A stretch of DNA of 64,000 bases from Colletes latitarsis (taxonomy: Eukaryota > Arthropoda > Insecta > Hymenoptera > Colletidae): contig NW_027488367.1 of NCBI RefSeq assembly GCF_051014445.1, positions 23,669,501 to 23,733,500 on the forward strand, written 5' to 3'. The position numbers and the translations under genes were made by a program. Within the stretch, counting starts at the first letter, position 1; each line of letters opens with the position of its first letter. Positions 23,130 through 34,020 of this stretch are shown here, one piece after another. Below the pieces are notes generated by a model, which was given only the letters and a program-made list of their open reading frames with translations, was not told the DNA's origin and searched no databases.

Positions 23130-23135
23130 TAATTA
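23127..23135 (-). promoter_or_regulatory. Stop-start junction TAATTAATG between ORF1 and ORF2
   Basis: On the element's strand the ORF1 stop TAA is followed by TTA and then the ORF2 ATG. ORF1 and ORF2 are therefore in the same frame, three bases apart. In the R1-clade element SART1, ORF2 is made by reinitiation at an overlapping UAAUG. Here the same mechanism is plausible with a 3-nt gap. Because the frames agree, readthrough of one stop codon would also give an ORF1-ORF2 fusion. Confidence 0.85.
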
Positions 23136-25007
23136 ATGGCCGCGCCAGCCTCCTCCCGGCCGTCCGTCCCCGTAGCACCGTCCACCTCCATGGAGGACGA
23201 TGCCACCGCCCTCGGCACCGGAGCCGGTGCAGCCCGCCTCTTCCTCTCCTTCCGGGAGGGGGGGGGAGCACTTCTTGCTCCCCACCCTGTGATCGGCTGG
23301 CCTCCCCATGTCCGCACACAGCGGGCAGTGGGGGGCCGCCGAGCACTGGCTCGCACGGTGCTCTTTGGCACCGCAGCGGTAACACTGACCGCTGCGGTCC
23401 ACCGGCGAGGTGCACCACTGCCTCACGTGCCCCAATTCGAGGCAGCGGTGACACTGGAGCGGGCGCGGCGCGAGGATTTCCACTCGCGCCGAAACCCACC
23501 CCACCAACACCCTCCCGGATTCCGCCACCTTACGGGCGGCGGAGAGGGGGCACCGGGCCCACACCGACCCGAGGCCGGAGGGCGACCTGCGGATCTCTCC
23601 GATCCGCAGGTCCTCCACAGGACAGTCCCCCGCCCTCGCAAGGGCACGGGACACATCCTGTGCGCTGACCGAGTCGTCCAGCCCACAAACGCGCATCTCC
23701 GTGCGCTTCGTGGGCCGGGCGACCCGGACACCTCGCTCGCCCAGCTGCTCCCGGAGCCTCTGGGCGAGACGATCCGCCTTCGCGCCGCCTTCTGCACCGG
23801 GGATCTCCAGCAAGAGACCCCCCGTCACGGCCCTCTTCGCCCTCACGGAGGCGATGCCCAGCTCTTCCAGGGAGATATTCTCCCTGGCGAGCCGCATCGC
23901 CTCCGCGAGGGTCAGGTCGCCCCCCTGCGCAACGGTCAGCGTCACCGCTGCCGTTTTTGGGGGACGACCTGGTCGTGCCTTCCCGACCTTCGCGGCCTTT
24001 ACCTTGGCCGCCGGCAGCGGAGGCGGAGGCTGCGGTTGCGAGGCCTTCCTCGCCGCCCGCTTCGCCTTCCGCCCCACCACCTCACTCCACGCCACCCCCC
24101 CATGGGAGGGTGCTGTGGAGGACGCGACCACCGCGACCACGGGTACACCACCCCCCTTGGGGGTCGCGACCCGGGGCCTTGGTGCCGCAACGCTGGGCGG
24201 AGCCTTCACTCCGCCCTTCTTTGCCTTCCCCGACTGTACCGGAACAGGTCGGGGAGGCACCGTCTTCCTGCTGACCGCTCTTCCGGCGAGGAGCTCCTCC
24301 CGGAAGGCGGCCAGCTTGCCATCAATCATGTCCCCAATCCTCCTCAGAAGATCGTCTTCTGAGGAGGACTGGGACTTCTTCACGGGCGGAGTGCGGGTGG
24401 AGGGGCCCGCGGTGCCCCGCACCACTGCCGCCGCACTCCGCTTATTTACCTCCGCCGAGGGACGCGGCGGTGGAGGAGGAGGGAGGATGGGAGGGAGGGC
24501 CGCGCTGTTCCACAGCGCCTCTGCCCTCCTCCTCCCCTGTCGCTCCTCCTCCAACAGGAGCTGCAGACGGGCGTTCCGCCCTCTGAGCTCCCGCGCCGCC
24601 TCCCTCATTTCCTCCGCCGCGGCCTTCAGGGCCTCCGCGCCACCGCTTTTCTGCCCCTTAAAGGCGCAGGCAGCGGCGACTTTCTCCACCCGCCTCAGGG
24701 ACGAGGAGATCCTCTCCGATATCTCCTCGGTCACCTCGTCCCTGAGGCAACTCAGCCTCACCGACGGGCTCATCGCCCCGCCCACCTCGACGACGGCCTG
24801 CCCCGCCCTCTTCCTCTTAGAGCCTATGAGGCTCCTGGTGGAGGAGAAGGACGAGACTGACGCAGTCTCGTCGTCCTCCTCCACCTTCCACGAAGCCGGG
24901 CCAGGCGCTGGAGGCGGCGCGAGCGCCGTCACTCCAGTCCCAACACCGCCTTCGTCCTCCCCCTCTGACTTACCCCGTCCCCTCCCCGTTTTAATATTGA
25001 ACTCCAT
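23133..25007 (-). CDS. R1-clade ORF1: Gag-like RNA-binding protein
   Basis: A 624-residue protein expected to coat the element RNA and guide it to the nucleus or target. Three zinc knuckles lie near the C-terminus: CHRCLELGHVRQWC (519-532, CX2CX4HX4C), CYRCGAKEHRASQC (542-555, same spacing) and a longer one at 561-580 (CX2CX8HX6C). This triple arrangement is usual for R1-clade Gag. The N-terminal part is acidic and serine-rich, then a likely coiled-coil region about 85-170 (VTEEISERISSSLRRVEKV and an alanine-glutamate-rich stretch), then proline- and lysine-rich low-complexity sequence. A basic KRKR at about 63-66 could be a nuclear localisation signal. The ATG has A at -3 and G at +4, a good initiation context. 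No frameshift or internal stop. Long antisense ORFs over it are by-products of its GC-rich codons. Confidence 0.92.
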   Translation of the reverse strand: MEFNIKTGRGRGKSEGEDEGGVGTGVTALAPPPAPGPASWKVEEDDETASVSSFSSTRSLIGSKRKRAGQAVVEVGGAMSPSVRLSCLRDEVTEEISERISSSLRRVEKVAAACAFKGQKSGGAEALKAAAEEMREAARELRGRNARLQLLLEEERQGRRRAEALWNSAALPPILPPPPPPRPSAEVNKRSAAAVVRGTAGPSTRTPPVKKSQSSSEDDLLRRIGDMIDGKLAAFREELLAGRAVSRKTVPPRPVPVQSGKAKKGGVKAPPSVAAPRPRVATPKGGGVPVVAVVASSTAPSHGGVAWSEVVGRKAKRAARKASQPQPPPPLPAAKVKAAKVGKARPGRPPKTAAVTLTVAQGGDLTLAEAMRLARENISLEELGIASVRAKRAVTGGLLLEIPGAEGGAKADRLAQRLREQLGERGVRVARPTKRTEMRVCGLDDSVSAQDVSRALARAGDCPVEDLRIGEIRRSPSGLGSVWARCPLSAARKVAESGRVLVGWVSARVEILAPRPLQCHRCLELGHVRQWCTSPVDRSGQCYRCGAKEHRASQCSAAPHCPLCADMGRPADHRVGSKKCSPPLPEGEEEAGCTGSGAEGGGIVLHGGGRCYGDGRPGGGWRGH

Positions 25008-25238
25008 AATATTCCCACGAGCAGGTCGGAAGAAAAGGTCCGCCCGGGCAGAGCCGCCTTACCCGGGTAAGCCTATATACTCCGGGGGTTCGGCAGGTTC
25101 CCCGGAGGTGGTCGCTTGGGATTGGGCCTTCTCCCCCAACCATGCATCCCATCGCCGCGACCCATAGCTTAGGATTGGAGGGCGATTTTATAGAGTCGCC
25201 ATACTCGTGGCCCAGGCGGTTAAGCCAAGACCCCCGTT

Positions 25239-25312
25239 CCTCCTGCCGTCACGTACCATTCACAAAACCAATAGGGAATTGTGAATGGGTCGTTGTGACG
25301 ACCAACAGGAGG
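25239..25312 (-). other. Nested 5'-UTR hairpin
   Basis: Three paired arms nest in order: CCTCCTG (25239-25245) with CAGGAGG (25306-25312), CGTCAC (25247-25252) with GTGACG (25295-25300), and CCATTCACAA (25256-25265) with TTGTGAATGG (25279-25288). A 13-nt loop closes the centre. In total 23 base pairs are possible with small internal loops. This is a strong candidate for a stable leader RNA structure. Its role, if any, is unknown. Confidence 0.8.
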
Positions 25313-25381
25313 CTTACGGTGTGTGTATGACTCGGGTACCCCGGGTTCGTTAAGCCCGTACTGCAGCTGAAAGGCTGGCAG

Positions 25382-25392
25382 CCCCTGAGGGG
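25382..25392 (-). other. Terminal inverted repeat at the element 5' end
   Basis: CCCC, TGA, GGGG: a 4-bp stem with a 3-nt loop at the extreme 5' end of the element, touching the target-site duplication. It is short and may be chance in GC-rich DNA. Confidence 0.5.
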
Positions 25393-25406
25393 ATCAGACT
25401 CATACC
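25393..25406 (+). repeat. Right target-site duplication of the full element
   Basis: ATCAGACTCATACC is identical to 19386-19399 and continues into the monomer as TTCGCATTC. The CATACCTTCG variant is found in other monomers (for example near 12370, 18950 and 51170), so a monomer of that type was the target. Confidence 0.93.
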
Positions 25407-27889
25407 TTCGCATTCTTCACATACTTGTTGAACGGATCCTGGGCTATTTCTGGATTGGATCACGTAGTAATGTGGTACCACACTGAAACAGTCAATTAAA
25501 GCTGGTTTTCATCAATATTTTAGAGAATAACGCATGTTAGGTCTAGGTTAGCCCTGGGATCATCACTCATCAGACTCATATTTTCGCATTCTTCACATAC
25601 TTGTTGAACGGATCCTTGGTTTCTTCTGGTTTGGATCACGTAGTAGTGTGGTACCACACTGAAACATTCCATTAAACCTGGTTTGGATCAATATTTTAGA
25701 GGATGACGCATGTTAGGTCTAGGTTAGGTCGGGGATTTTCACTCATCAGACTGATACTTTCGCATTCTTCACATACTTGTTGAACAGATCCTGGGTTTTT
25801 TCTGCTTTGGATCACGTAGTAAAGTGGTACCACATTGAAACAGTCCATTAAACCTGGTTTGGATCGATATTTTAGAGGATAACGCATGTTAGGTCTAGGT
25901 TAGCCCTGGGATTATCACTCATCAGACTCATATTTTCGCATTCTTCACATACTTGTTGAACGGATCCTGGGTTTTTTCTGGTTTGGATCACGTAGTAATG
26001 TAGGACCACACTGAAACAGTCAATTAAACCTGGTTTCGATCAATATTTTAGAGAATAATTCATGTTAGGTCTAGGTTAGCCCTGGGATTATCACTCATCA
26101 GACTCATACTTTCGCATTCGTCACATACTTGTTGAACGGATCCTGGGTTTTTTCTGGTTTGGTTCACGTAGTAATGTGGTACCACACTGAAACATTCAAT
26201 TAAACCTGATCTTGATAAATATTTGAGAGGATAACGCATGTTAGGTTTGGGTTAAGTCTAGGATTTGCCTTCATCAGGCTCATACTTTCGCATATTTCTC
26301 ATACTTGATGGCTAGATCCTGGGCTGTTTCTGGATTGTATCACGTAGTAATGTGGTACCACGCTGAAACAGTCAATTAAACCTGGTTTCGATCAATATTT
26401 TAGAGGATAACGCAAGTTAGGTCTGGCATAGGTCTGGGATTCGCCCTCATCAGTCTCATACTTTCGCGTTTTTCACATACTTGTTGACCTGATCGAGGGT
26501 TTTTTCTGCTTTGGATCACGTAGTAAAGTGGTACCACATTGAAACAGTCCATTAAACCTGGTTTGGATCAATATTTTAGAGGATAACGCATGTTAGGTCT
26601 AGGTTAGCCCTGGGATTATCACTCATCAGACTCATACTTTCGCATTCTTCACATACTTGTTGAACAGATCATGGGTTTTTTCTGGTTTGGGTCACGTAGT
26701 ACTGTGATACCACACTGAAACAGTCGATTAAACCTGGTTTGGATCAATATTTTAGAGGATAACGCATGTTAGGTCTAGGTTAGGTTTGGGATTTTCACTC
26801 ATCAGACTCATACTTTCGCATTCTTCACATACTTGTTGAACGGATCCTGGGTTTTTTCTGGTTTGGATCACGTAGTAATGTGGGTCCACACTGAGACAAT
26901 CAATTAAACCTGGTCTTGATAAATATTTTAGAGGATAACGCATGTTAGGTCTGGGATAGGTCTGGGATTTGCCCTCATCAGACTCATACTTTCGCACACT
27001 TCACATACTCGTTGAACAGATTCTGGGTTTTTTCTGGTTTGGATCACGTAGTAATGTGGTACCACAGTGAAACAGTCTATTAAACCTGGTTTCGATCAAT
27101 ATTTTAGAGGATAACACATGTTAGGTCTAGGTTAGGCCTGGGATTTTCACTCATCAGGCTCATACTTTCGCATTCTTCACATACTTGTTGAACGGATCCT
27201 GGTTTTTTTCTGGTTTGGATCACGTAGTAATATAGGACCACACTGAAACAGTCAATTAAACCTGGTTTCGATCAATATTTTAGAGAATAATTCATGCTAG
27301 GTCTAGGTTAGGTCTGGGATTTGCTCTCATCAGGCTCATTCTTTCGCATATTTCTCATACTTGATGGCTAGATCCTGGGCTTTTTCTGGATTGCATCACG
27401 TAGTAATGAAGTACAACACTGAAACAGTCAATTAAACCTGGTTTCCATCAATATCTTAGAGGACAACGCAAGTTAGGTCTGGGATAGGTCTGGGATTTTC
27501 ACTCATCAGACTCATACTTTCGCATTCCTCACATACTTGTCGAACTGATCCTGGGTTTTTTCTGGTTTGGATCACGTAGGAATGTGGTACCACACTGAAA
27601 CAGTCGATTAAACTTGGTTTCGATCAATATTTTAGAGGATAACGCAAGTTAGGTCTGGGATAGGTCTGGGATTTGACCTCATCAGACTCATACTTTCGCA
27701 CACTTCACATACCCGTTGAACAGATCCTGGGTTATTTTCTGGTTTGGATCACATAGTAATGTGGCACAACACTGAAACAGTCGATTAAACCAGGTTTCGA
27801 TCAATATTTTAGAGTATAACTCATGTTAGGTCTAGGTTAGGCCTGGGATTTTCATTTATCAGACTCATACTTTCGCATTCTTCACATAC

Positions 27890-30000
27890 TTGTTGAACTG
27901 ATCCTGGGTTTTTTCTGGTTTGGATCACGTAGGAATGTGGTACCACACTGAAACAGTCGATTAAACCTGGTTTCGATCAATATTTTAGATGATAACGCAA
28001 GTTATGTCTGGGATAGGTCTGGGATTTGCCCTGATCAGACTGATACTTTCGCATTCTTCACATACTTGTTGAACGGATCCTGGGTTTTTTCTGGTTTGGA
28101 TCACGTAGTAATGTGGTACCACACTGAAACAGTCGATTAAATCTGGTTTCGATCAGTATTTTAGAGGATAACGCAAGATAAGTCTGGGATAGGTCTGGGA
28201 TTTGACCTCATCAGACTCATACTTTCGCGTTTTTCACATACTTGTTGAACGGATCCTGGGTTTTTTCTGGTTTGGATCACGTAGTAATGTGGTACCACAC
28301 TGAAACAGTTGATTAAACCTGGTCTCGATCAATATTTTAGAGGATAACGCATGTTAGGTCTAGGTTAGCCCTGGGATTATCACTCATCAGACTCATACTT
28401 TCGCATTCTTCACATACTTGTTGACCGGATCCTGGGTTTTTTCTGGTTTGGTTCACGTAGTAATGTGGTACCACACTGGAACATTCAATTAAACCTGATC
28501 TTGATAAATATTTGAGAGGATAGCGCATGTTAGGTTTGGGTTAAGTCTAGGATTTGCCCTCATCAGGCTCATACTTTCGCATATTTCTCATACTTCATGG
28601 CTAGATCCCGGGTTTTTTCTGGTTTGGATCACGTAGTAGTGTGGTACCACACTGAAACATTCCATTAAACCTGGTTTGGATCAGTATTTTAGAGGATGAC
28701 GCATGTTAGGTCTAGGTTAGGTCGGGGATTTTCACTCATCAGACTGATACTTTCGCATTCTACACATACTTGTTGAACGGATCCTGGGTTTTTTCTGGTT
28801 TGGATCACGTAGTAATGTGGTACCACACTGAAACAGTCGATTAAACCTGGTTTCGATTAGTATTTTAGAGGATAACGCAAGATAAGTCTGGGATAGGTCT
28901 GAGATTTGACCTCATCAGACTCATACTTTCGCGTTTTTCACATACTTGTTGAACAGATCCTGGGTTTTTTCTGGTTTGGATCACGTAGTAGTGTGGTACC
29001 ACACTGAAACATTCCATTAAACCTGGTGGGGATCAATATTTTAGAGGATAACGCATGTTAGGTCTGGGTTAGGTCCAGGATTTGCCCTCATCAGGCTCAT
29101 TCTTTCGCATATTTCTCAAACTTGATTGCTAGATCCTGGGCTTTTTCTGGATTGCATCACGTAGTAATGTGGTACCACACTGAAACATTCAATTAAACCT
29201 GGTCTTGATAAATATTTTCGAGGATAACGCATGTTAGGTCTGGGTTAGGTCTAGGATTTGCCCTCATCAGGCTCATACTTTCGCATATTTCTCATACTTC
29301 ATGGCTAGATCCTTTGCTTTTTCTGGATTGTATCACGTAGTAATGAAGTACAACACTGAAACAGTCAATTAAACCTGGTTTCCATCAATATCTTAGAGGA
29401 CAACGCAAGTTAGGTCTGGGATAGGTCTTGGACTTGCCCTCACCAGGCTCATACTTTCGCGTTTTTCACATACTTGTTGAACAGATCCTGGGTTTTTTCT
29501 GGTTTGGATCACGTAGTAGTGTGGTACCACACTGAAACAGTCCATTAAACCTGGTTTGGATCAATATTATAGAGGATAACGCATGTTAGGTCTAGGTTAG
29601 GTTTGGGATTTTCACTCATCAGACTCATACTTTCGCATTCTTCACATACTTGTTGAACTGATCCTGGGTTTTTTCTGGTTTGGATCACGTAGGAATGTGG
29701 TACGACACTGAAACAGTCGATTAAACCTGGTTTCGATCAATATTTTAGATGATAACGCAAGTTATGTCTGGGATAGGTCTGGGATTTGCCCTCATCAGAC
29801 TGATACTTTCGCATTCTTCACATACTTGTTGAACGGATCCTGGGTTTTTTCTGGTTTGGATCACGTAGTAATGTGGTACCACACTGAAACAGTCGATTAA
29901 ACCTGGTTTCGATCAGTATTTTAGAGGATAACGCAAGATAAGTCTGGGATAGGTCTGGGATTTGACCTCATCAGACTCATACTTTCGCGTTTTTCACATA
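27890..30000 (+). repeat. Ten-monomer-offset duplicated block
   Basis: The stretch about 27890-28240 matches about 29650-30000 with an offset of 1760 bp (ten monomers). Shared markers are GTAGGAATGTGG, TTAGATGATAACGC, TTATGTCTGGG and ACTGATACTTTCGC. The same marker set recurs near 34900, 37010 and 39830, so this short haplotype was spread several times. Confidence 0.7.
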
Positions 30001-30113
30001 CTTGTTGAACAGATCCTGGGTTTTTTCTGGTTTGGATCACGTAGTAGTGTGGTACCACACTGAAACAGTCCATTAAACCTGCTTGCGATCAATATTTTAG
30101 AGGATAACGCATG

Positions 30114-30135
30114 TTAGGTCTGGGTTAGGTCTGGG
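30114..30135 (+). repeat. Tandem pair of telomere-like 11-mer TTAGGTCTGGG
   Basis: An exact head-to-tail pair in the right arm, at the start of a type-B-like monomer. Confidence 0.85.
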
Positions 30136-31517
30136 ATTTGCTCTCATCAGGCTCATTCTTTCGCATATTTCTCATACTTGATGGCTAGATCCTGGGCTCT
30201 TTCTGGATTGCATCACGTAGTAATGTAGTACCACACTGAAACAGTCAATGAAACCTGGTTTCCATCAATATTTTAGAGGACAACGCAAGTTAGGTCTAGG
30301 TAAGGCCTGAGATTTTCACTGATCAGACTCATACTTTCGCATCCTTCACATACTTGTTGAACGGATCCTGGGTTTTTTCTGGTTTGGATTACGTAGTAAT
30401 GTGGTACCTCACTGAAACGGTCAATTAAACCTGGTTTCGATCAACATTTTAGAGGATAACGCAAGTTAGGTCTGGGATAGGTCTGGGATTTGCCCTCATC
30501 AGGCTCATACTTTCGCGTTATTCACATACTTGTTGAACAGATCATGGGTTTTTTCTGGTTTGGGTCACGTAGTACTGTGATACCACACTGAAACAGTCGA
30601 TTAAACCTGGTTTCGATCAATATTTTAGAGGATAACGCATGTTAGGTCTAGGGTAGCCCTGGGATTTTCACTCATCAGACTCATACTTTCGCATTCTTCA
30701 CATACTTGTTGAACTGATCCTGGGTTTTTTCTGGTTTGGATTACGTAGTAATGTGGTACCACACTGAAACAGTCGATTAAACCTGGTTTCGATCAATATT
30801 TTAGAGGATAACGCATGTTAGGTCTAGGTTAGCCCTGGGATTTTCACTCTTCAGACTCATACTTTCGCATTCTTCACATACTTGTTGAACGGATCCTGGG
30901 CTATTTCTGGATTGGATCACGTAGTAATGTGGTACCACACTGAAACAGTCAATTAAACCTGGCTTTGATCAATATTTTAGAGAATAACGCATGTTAGGTC
31001 TAGGTTAGCCCTGGGATTATCACTCATCAGACTCATACTTTCGCATTCTTCACATACTTGTTGAACTGATCCTGGGTTTTTTCTGGTTTGGATCACGTAG
31101 TAATGTGGGACCACACTGAAACAGTCAATTAAACCTGGTTTCGATCAATATTTTAGAAAATAATTCATGTTAGGTCTAGGTCGTGTCTGGGATTTGCTCT
31201 CATCAGGCTCATACTTTCGCACACTTCACATACTTGTTGAACGGATCCTGGGCTATTTCTGGATTGGATCACGTAGTAATGTGGTACCACACTGAAACAG
31301 TCAATTAAACCTGGCTTTGATCAATATTTTAGAGAATAACGCATGTTAGGTCTAGGTTAGCCCTGGGATTATCACTCATCAGACTCATACTTTCGCATTC
31401 TTCACATACTTGTTGAACTGATCCTGGGTTTTTTCTGGTTTGGATCACGTAGTAATGTGGTACCACACTGAAACAGTCAATTAAACCTGGTTTTGATGAA
31501 TATTTTAGACAATAATT

Positions 31518-31540
31518 CATGTTAGGCCAGACCTAACATG
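31518..31540. repeat. Fold-back inverted repeat in a satellite monomer (3 of 7)
   Basis: The same 9-bp arms and CCAGA loop as at 11964. The monomer before it reads TTAGACAATAATT in place of TTAGAGAATAATT. Confidence 0.9.
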
Positions 31541-32232
31541 GTTAGGTCTAGGATTTGCCCTCATCAGGCTCATACTTTCGCGTTTTTCACATACTTGTTG
31601 AACAGATCCTGGGCTTTTTCTGGATTGCATCACGTAGTAATGAAGTACAACACTGAAACACTCAATTAAACCTGGTTTCCATCAATATTATTGAGGATAA
31701 CGCATGTTAGGTCTAGGTTAGGCCTGGGATTTTCACTCATCAGACTCATACTTTCGCATTCTTCACATACTTGTTGAACGGATCCTGGGCTATTTCTGGA
31801 TTGGATCACGTAGTAATGTGGTACCAAACTGAAACAGTCAATTAAACCTGGTTTTGATCAATATTATTGAGGATAACGCATGTTAGGTCTAGGTTAGGCC
31901 TGGGATTATCACTCATCAGACTCATACTTTCGCATTCTTCACATACTTGTTGAACTGATCCTGGGTTTTTACTGGTTTGGATCACGTAGTAATGTGGTAC
32001 CACACTGGAACATTCAATTAAACCTGGTCTTGATAAATATTTTAGAGGATAACGCATGTTAGGTCTGGGTTAGGTCTAGGATTTGCCCTCATCAGGCTCA
32101 TACTTTCGCATATTTCTCATACTTCATGGCTGGATCCTGGGCTATTTCTGGATTGGATCACGTAGTAATGTGGTACCACACTGAAACAGTCAATTAAACC
32201 TTTGGTTTTGATGAATATTTTAGAGAATAATA

Positions 32233-32255
32233 CATGTTAGGCCAGACCTAACATG
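32233..32255. repeat. Fold-back inverted repeat with a second rearrangement (4 of 7)
   Basis: The arms and loop are as elsewhere, but after GGTTAG the sequence switches to AGGATAACGCATG and begins a fresh monomer start. A later exchange at a shared TTAG is the simplest reading. It lengthens this monomer further. Confidence 0.85.
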
Positions 32256-34020
32256 GTTAGAGGATAACGCATGTTAGGTCTGGGTTAGGTCTAGGATTTG
32301 CCCTCATCAGGCTCATACTTTCGCGTTTTTCACATACTTGTTGAACAGATCCTGGGCTTTTTCTGGATTGCATCACGTAGTAATGAAGTACAACACAGAA
32401 ACACTCAATTAAACCTGGTTTCCATCAATATTATTGAGGATAACGCATGTTAGGTCTAGGTTAGGCCTGGGATTTTCACTCATCAGACTCATACTTTCGC
32501 ATTCTTCACATACTTGTTGAACGGATCCTGGGCTATTTCTGGATTGGATCACGTAGTAATGTGGTACCACACTGAAACAGTCAATTAAACCTGGTTTTGA
32601 TCAGTATTTTAGAGAATAACGCATGTTAGGTCTAGGTTAGGTCTGGGATTTTCACTCATCAGACTCATACCTTCGCATTCTTCACATACTTGTTGAACGG
32701 ATCCTGGGCTATTTCTGGATTGGATCACGTAGTAATGTGGTACCACACTGAAACAGTCAATTAAACCTGGGTTTCATCAATATTTTAGAGAATAACGCAT
32801 GTTAGGTCTAGGTTAGGTCTGGGATTTTCACTCATCAGACTCATACTTTCGCATTCTTCACATACTTGTTGAACGTATCCTGGGTTTTTTCTGGTTTGGA
32901 TCACGTAGTAATGTGGTACCACACTGAAACAGTTGATTAAACCTGGTCTCGATCAATATTTTAGAGGATAACGCATGTTAGGTCTAGGTTAGCCCTGGGA
33001 TTATCACTCAACAGACTCATACTTTCGCATTCTTCACATACTTGTTGACCGGATCCTGGGTTTTTTCTGGTTTGGTTCACGTAGTAATATGGTACCACAC
33101 TGAAACATTCAATTAAACCTGATCTTGATAAATATTTGAGCGGATAGCGCATGTTAGGTTTGGGTTAAGTCTAGGATTTGCCCTCATCAGGCTCATACTT
33201 TCGCATATTTCTCATACTTCATGGCTAGATCCTGGGTTTTTTCTGGTTTGGATCACGTAGTAGTGTGGTACCACACTGAAACATTCCATTAAACCTGGTT
33301 TGGATCTATATTTTAGAGGATGACGCATGTTAGGTCTAGGTTAGGTCTGGGATTTTCACTCATCAGACTCATACTTTCGCATTCTTCACATACTTGTTGA
33401 ACGGATCCTGGGTTTTTTCTGGTTTGGATCACATAGTAATGTGGTACCACACTGAAACAGTTGATTAAACCTGGTCTCGATCAATATTTTAGAGGATAAC
33501 GCATGTTAGGTCTAGGTTAGCCCTGGGATTATCACTCAACAGACTCATACTTTCGCATTCTTCACATACTTGTTGACCGGATCCTGGGTTTTTTCTGGTT
33601 TGGTTCACGTAGTAATGTGGTACCACACTGAAACATTCAATTAAACCTGATCTTGATAAATATTTGAGAGGATAACGCATGTTAGGTTTGGGTTAAGTCT
33701 AGGATTTGCCTTCATCAGGCTCATACTTTCGCATATTTCTCATACTTGATGGCTAGATCCAGGGCTGTTTCTGGATTGTATCACGTAGTAATGTGGTACC
33801 ATGCTGAAACAGTCAATTAAACCTGGTTTCGATCAACATTTTAGAGGATAACGCAAGTTAGGTCTGGCATAGGTCTGGGATTCGCACTCATCAGTCTCAT
33901 ACTTTCGCGTTTTTCACATACTTGTTGACCGGATCCTGGGTTTTTTCTGGTTTGGATCACGTAGGAATGTGGTACCACACTGAAACAGTCGATTAAACCT
34001 GGTTTCGATCAATATTTTAG

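Larger units (their letters stand above)
19400..25392 (-). mobile_element. Full-length R1-clade non-LTR retrotransposon (5993 bp)
   Basis: A complete element on the minus strand: 5' UTR (25392-25008), ORF1 (25007-23133), ORF2 (23129-19947), 3' UTR (19946-19431) and poly(A) (19430-19400). It has no terminal repeats and is flanked by a perfect 14-bp target-site duplication. The R1 clade is inferred from three features: ORF2 opening with LLLQANLNHCRAAQDL, ORF1 carrying three zinc knuckles, and the 14-bp duplication. It is strongly GC-rich, unlike the AT-rich satellite around it. Both ORFs are open from end to end, the tail is long and the duplications are identical, so the insertion looks young and may be competent. 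Sister families in this clade include R1, TRAS, SART, Waldo and Mino; I cannot name the family. Confidence 0.95.
25008..25392 (-). promoter_or_regulatory. 5' UTR and presumed internal promoter region of the element
   Basis: These 385 bp lie upstream of the ORF1 ATG. Elements of this type carry their promoter inside the transcribed 5' region or rely on readthrough from the target; I see no sequence that identifies a promoter. The region holds two inverted repeats listed separately. The junction with satellite DNA at the 14-bp duplication, together with the long leader, suggests that the 5' end is complete, but no second full copy is present to confirm it. Confidence 0.75.

Noticed and set aside
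20988..23132. A 714-codon ORF on the plus strand, antisense to ORF2
   Set aside because: It lies wholly over ORF2, has no recognisable domain, and is proline-, arginine- and histidine-rich as expected for the antisense of GC-rich codons. The sense strand has clear catalytic motifs.
23136..25167. Plus-strand ORFs of 408 and 488 codons antisense to ORF1
   Set aside because: They overlap each other and ORF1, have low-complexity composition and no domain. They are shadows of GC-rich coding sequence.
25320..25392. HDV-like ribozyme at the retrotransposon 5' end
   Set aside because: Short inverted repeats are present, but I could not arrange the required double pseudoknot (P1, P1.1, P2, P3) from the sequence. 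A covariance-model search would settle it.
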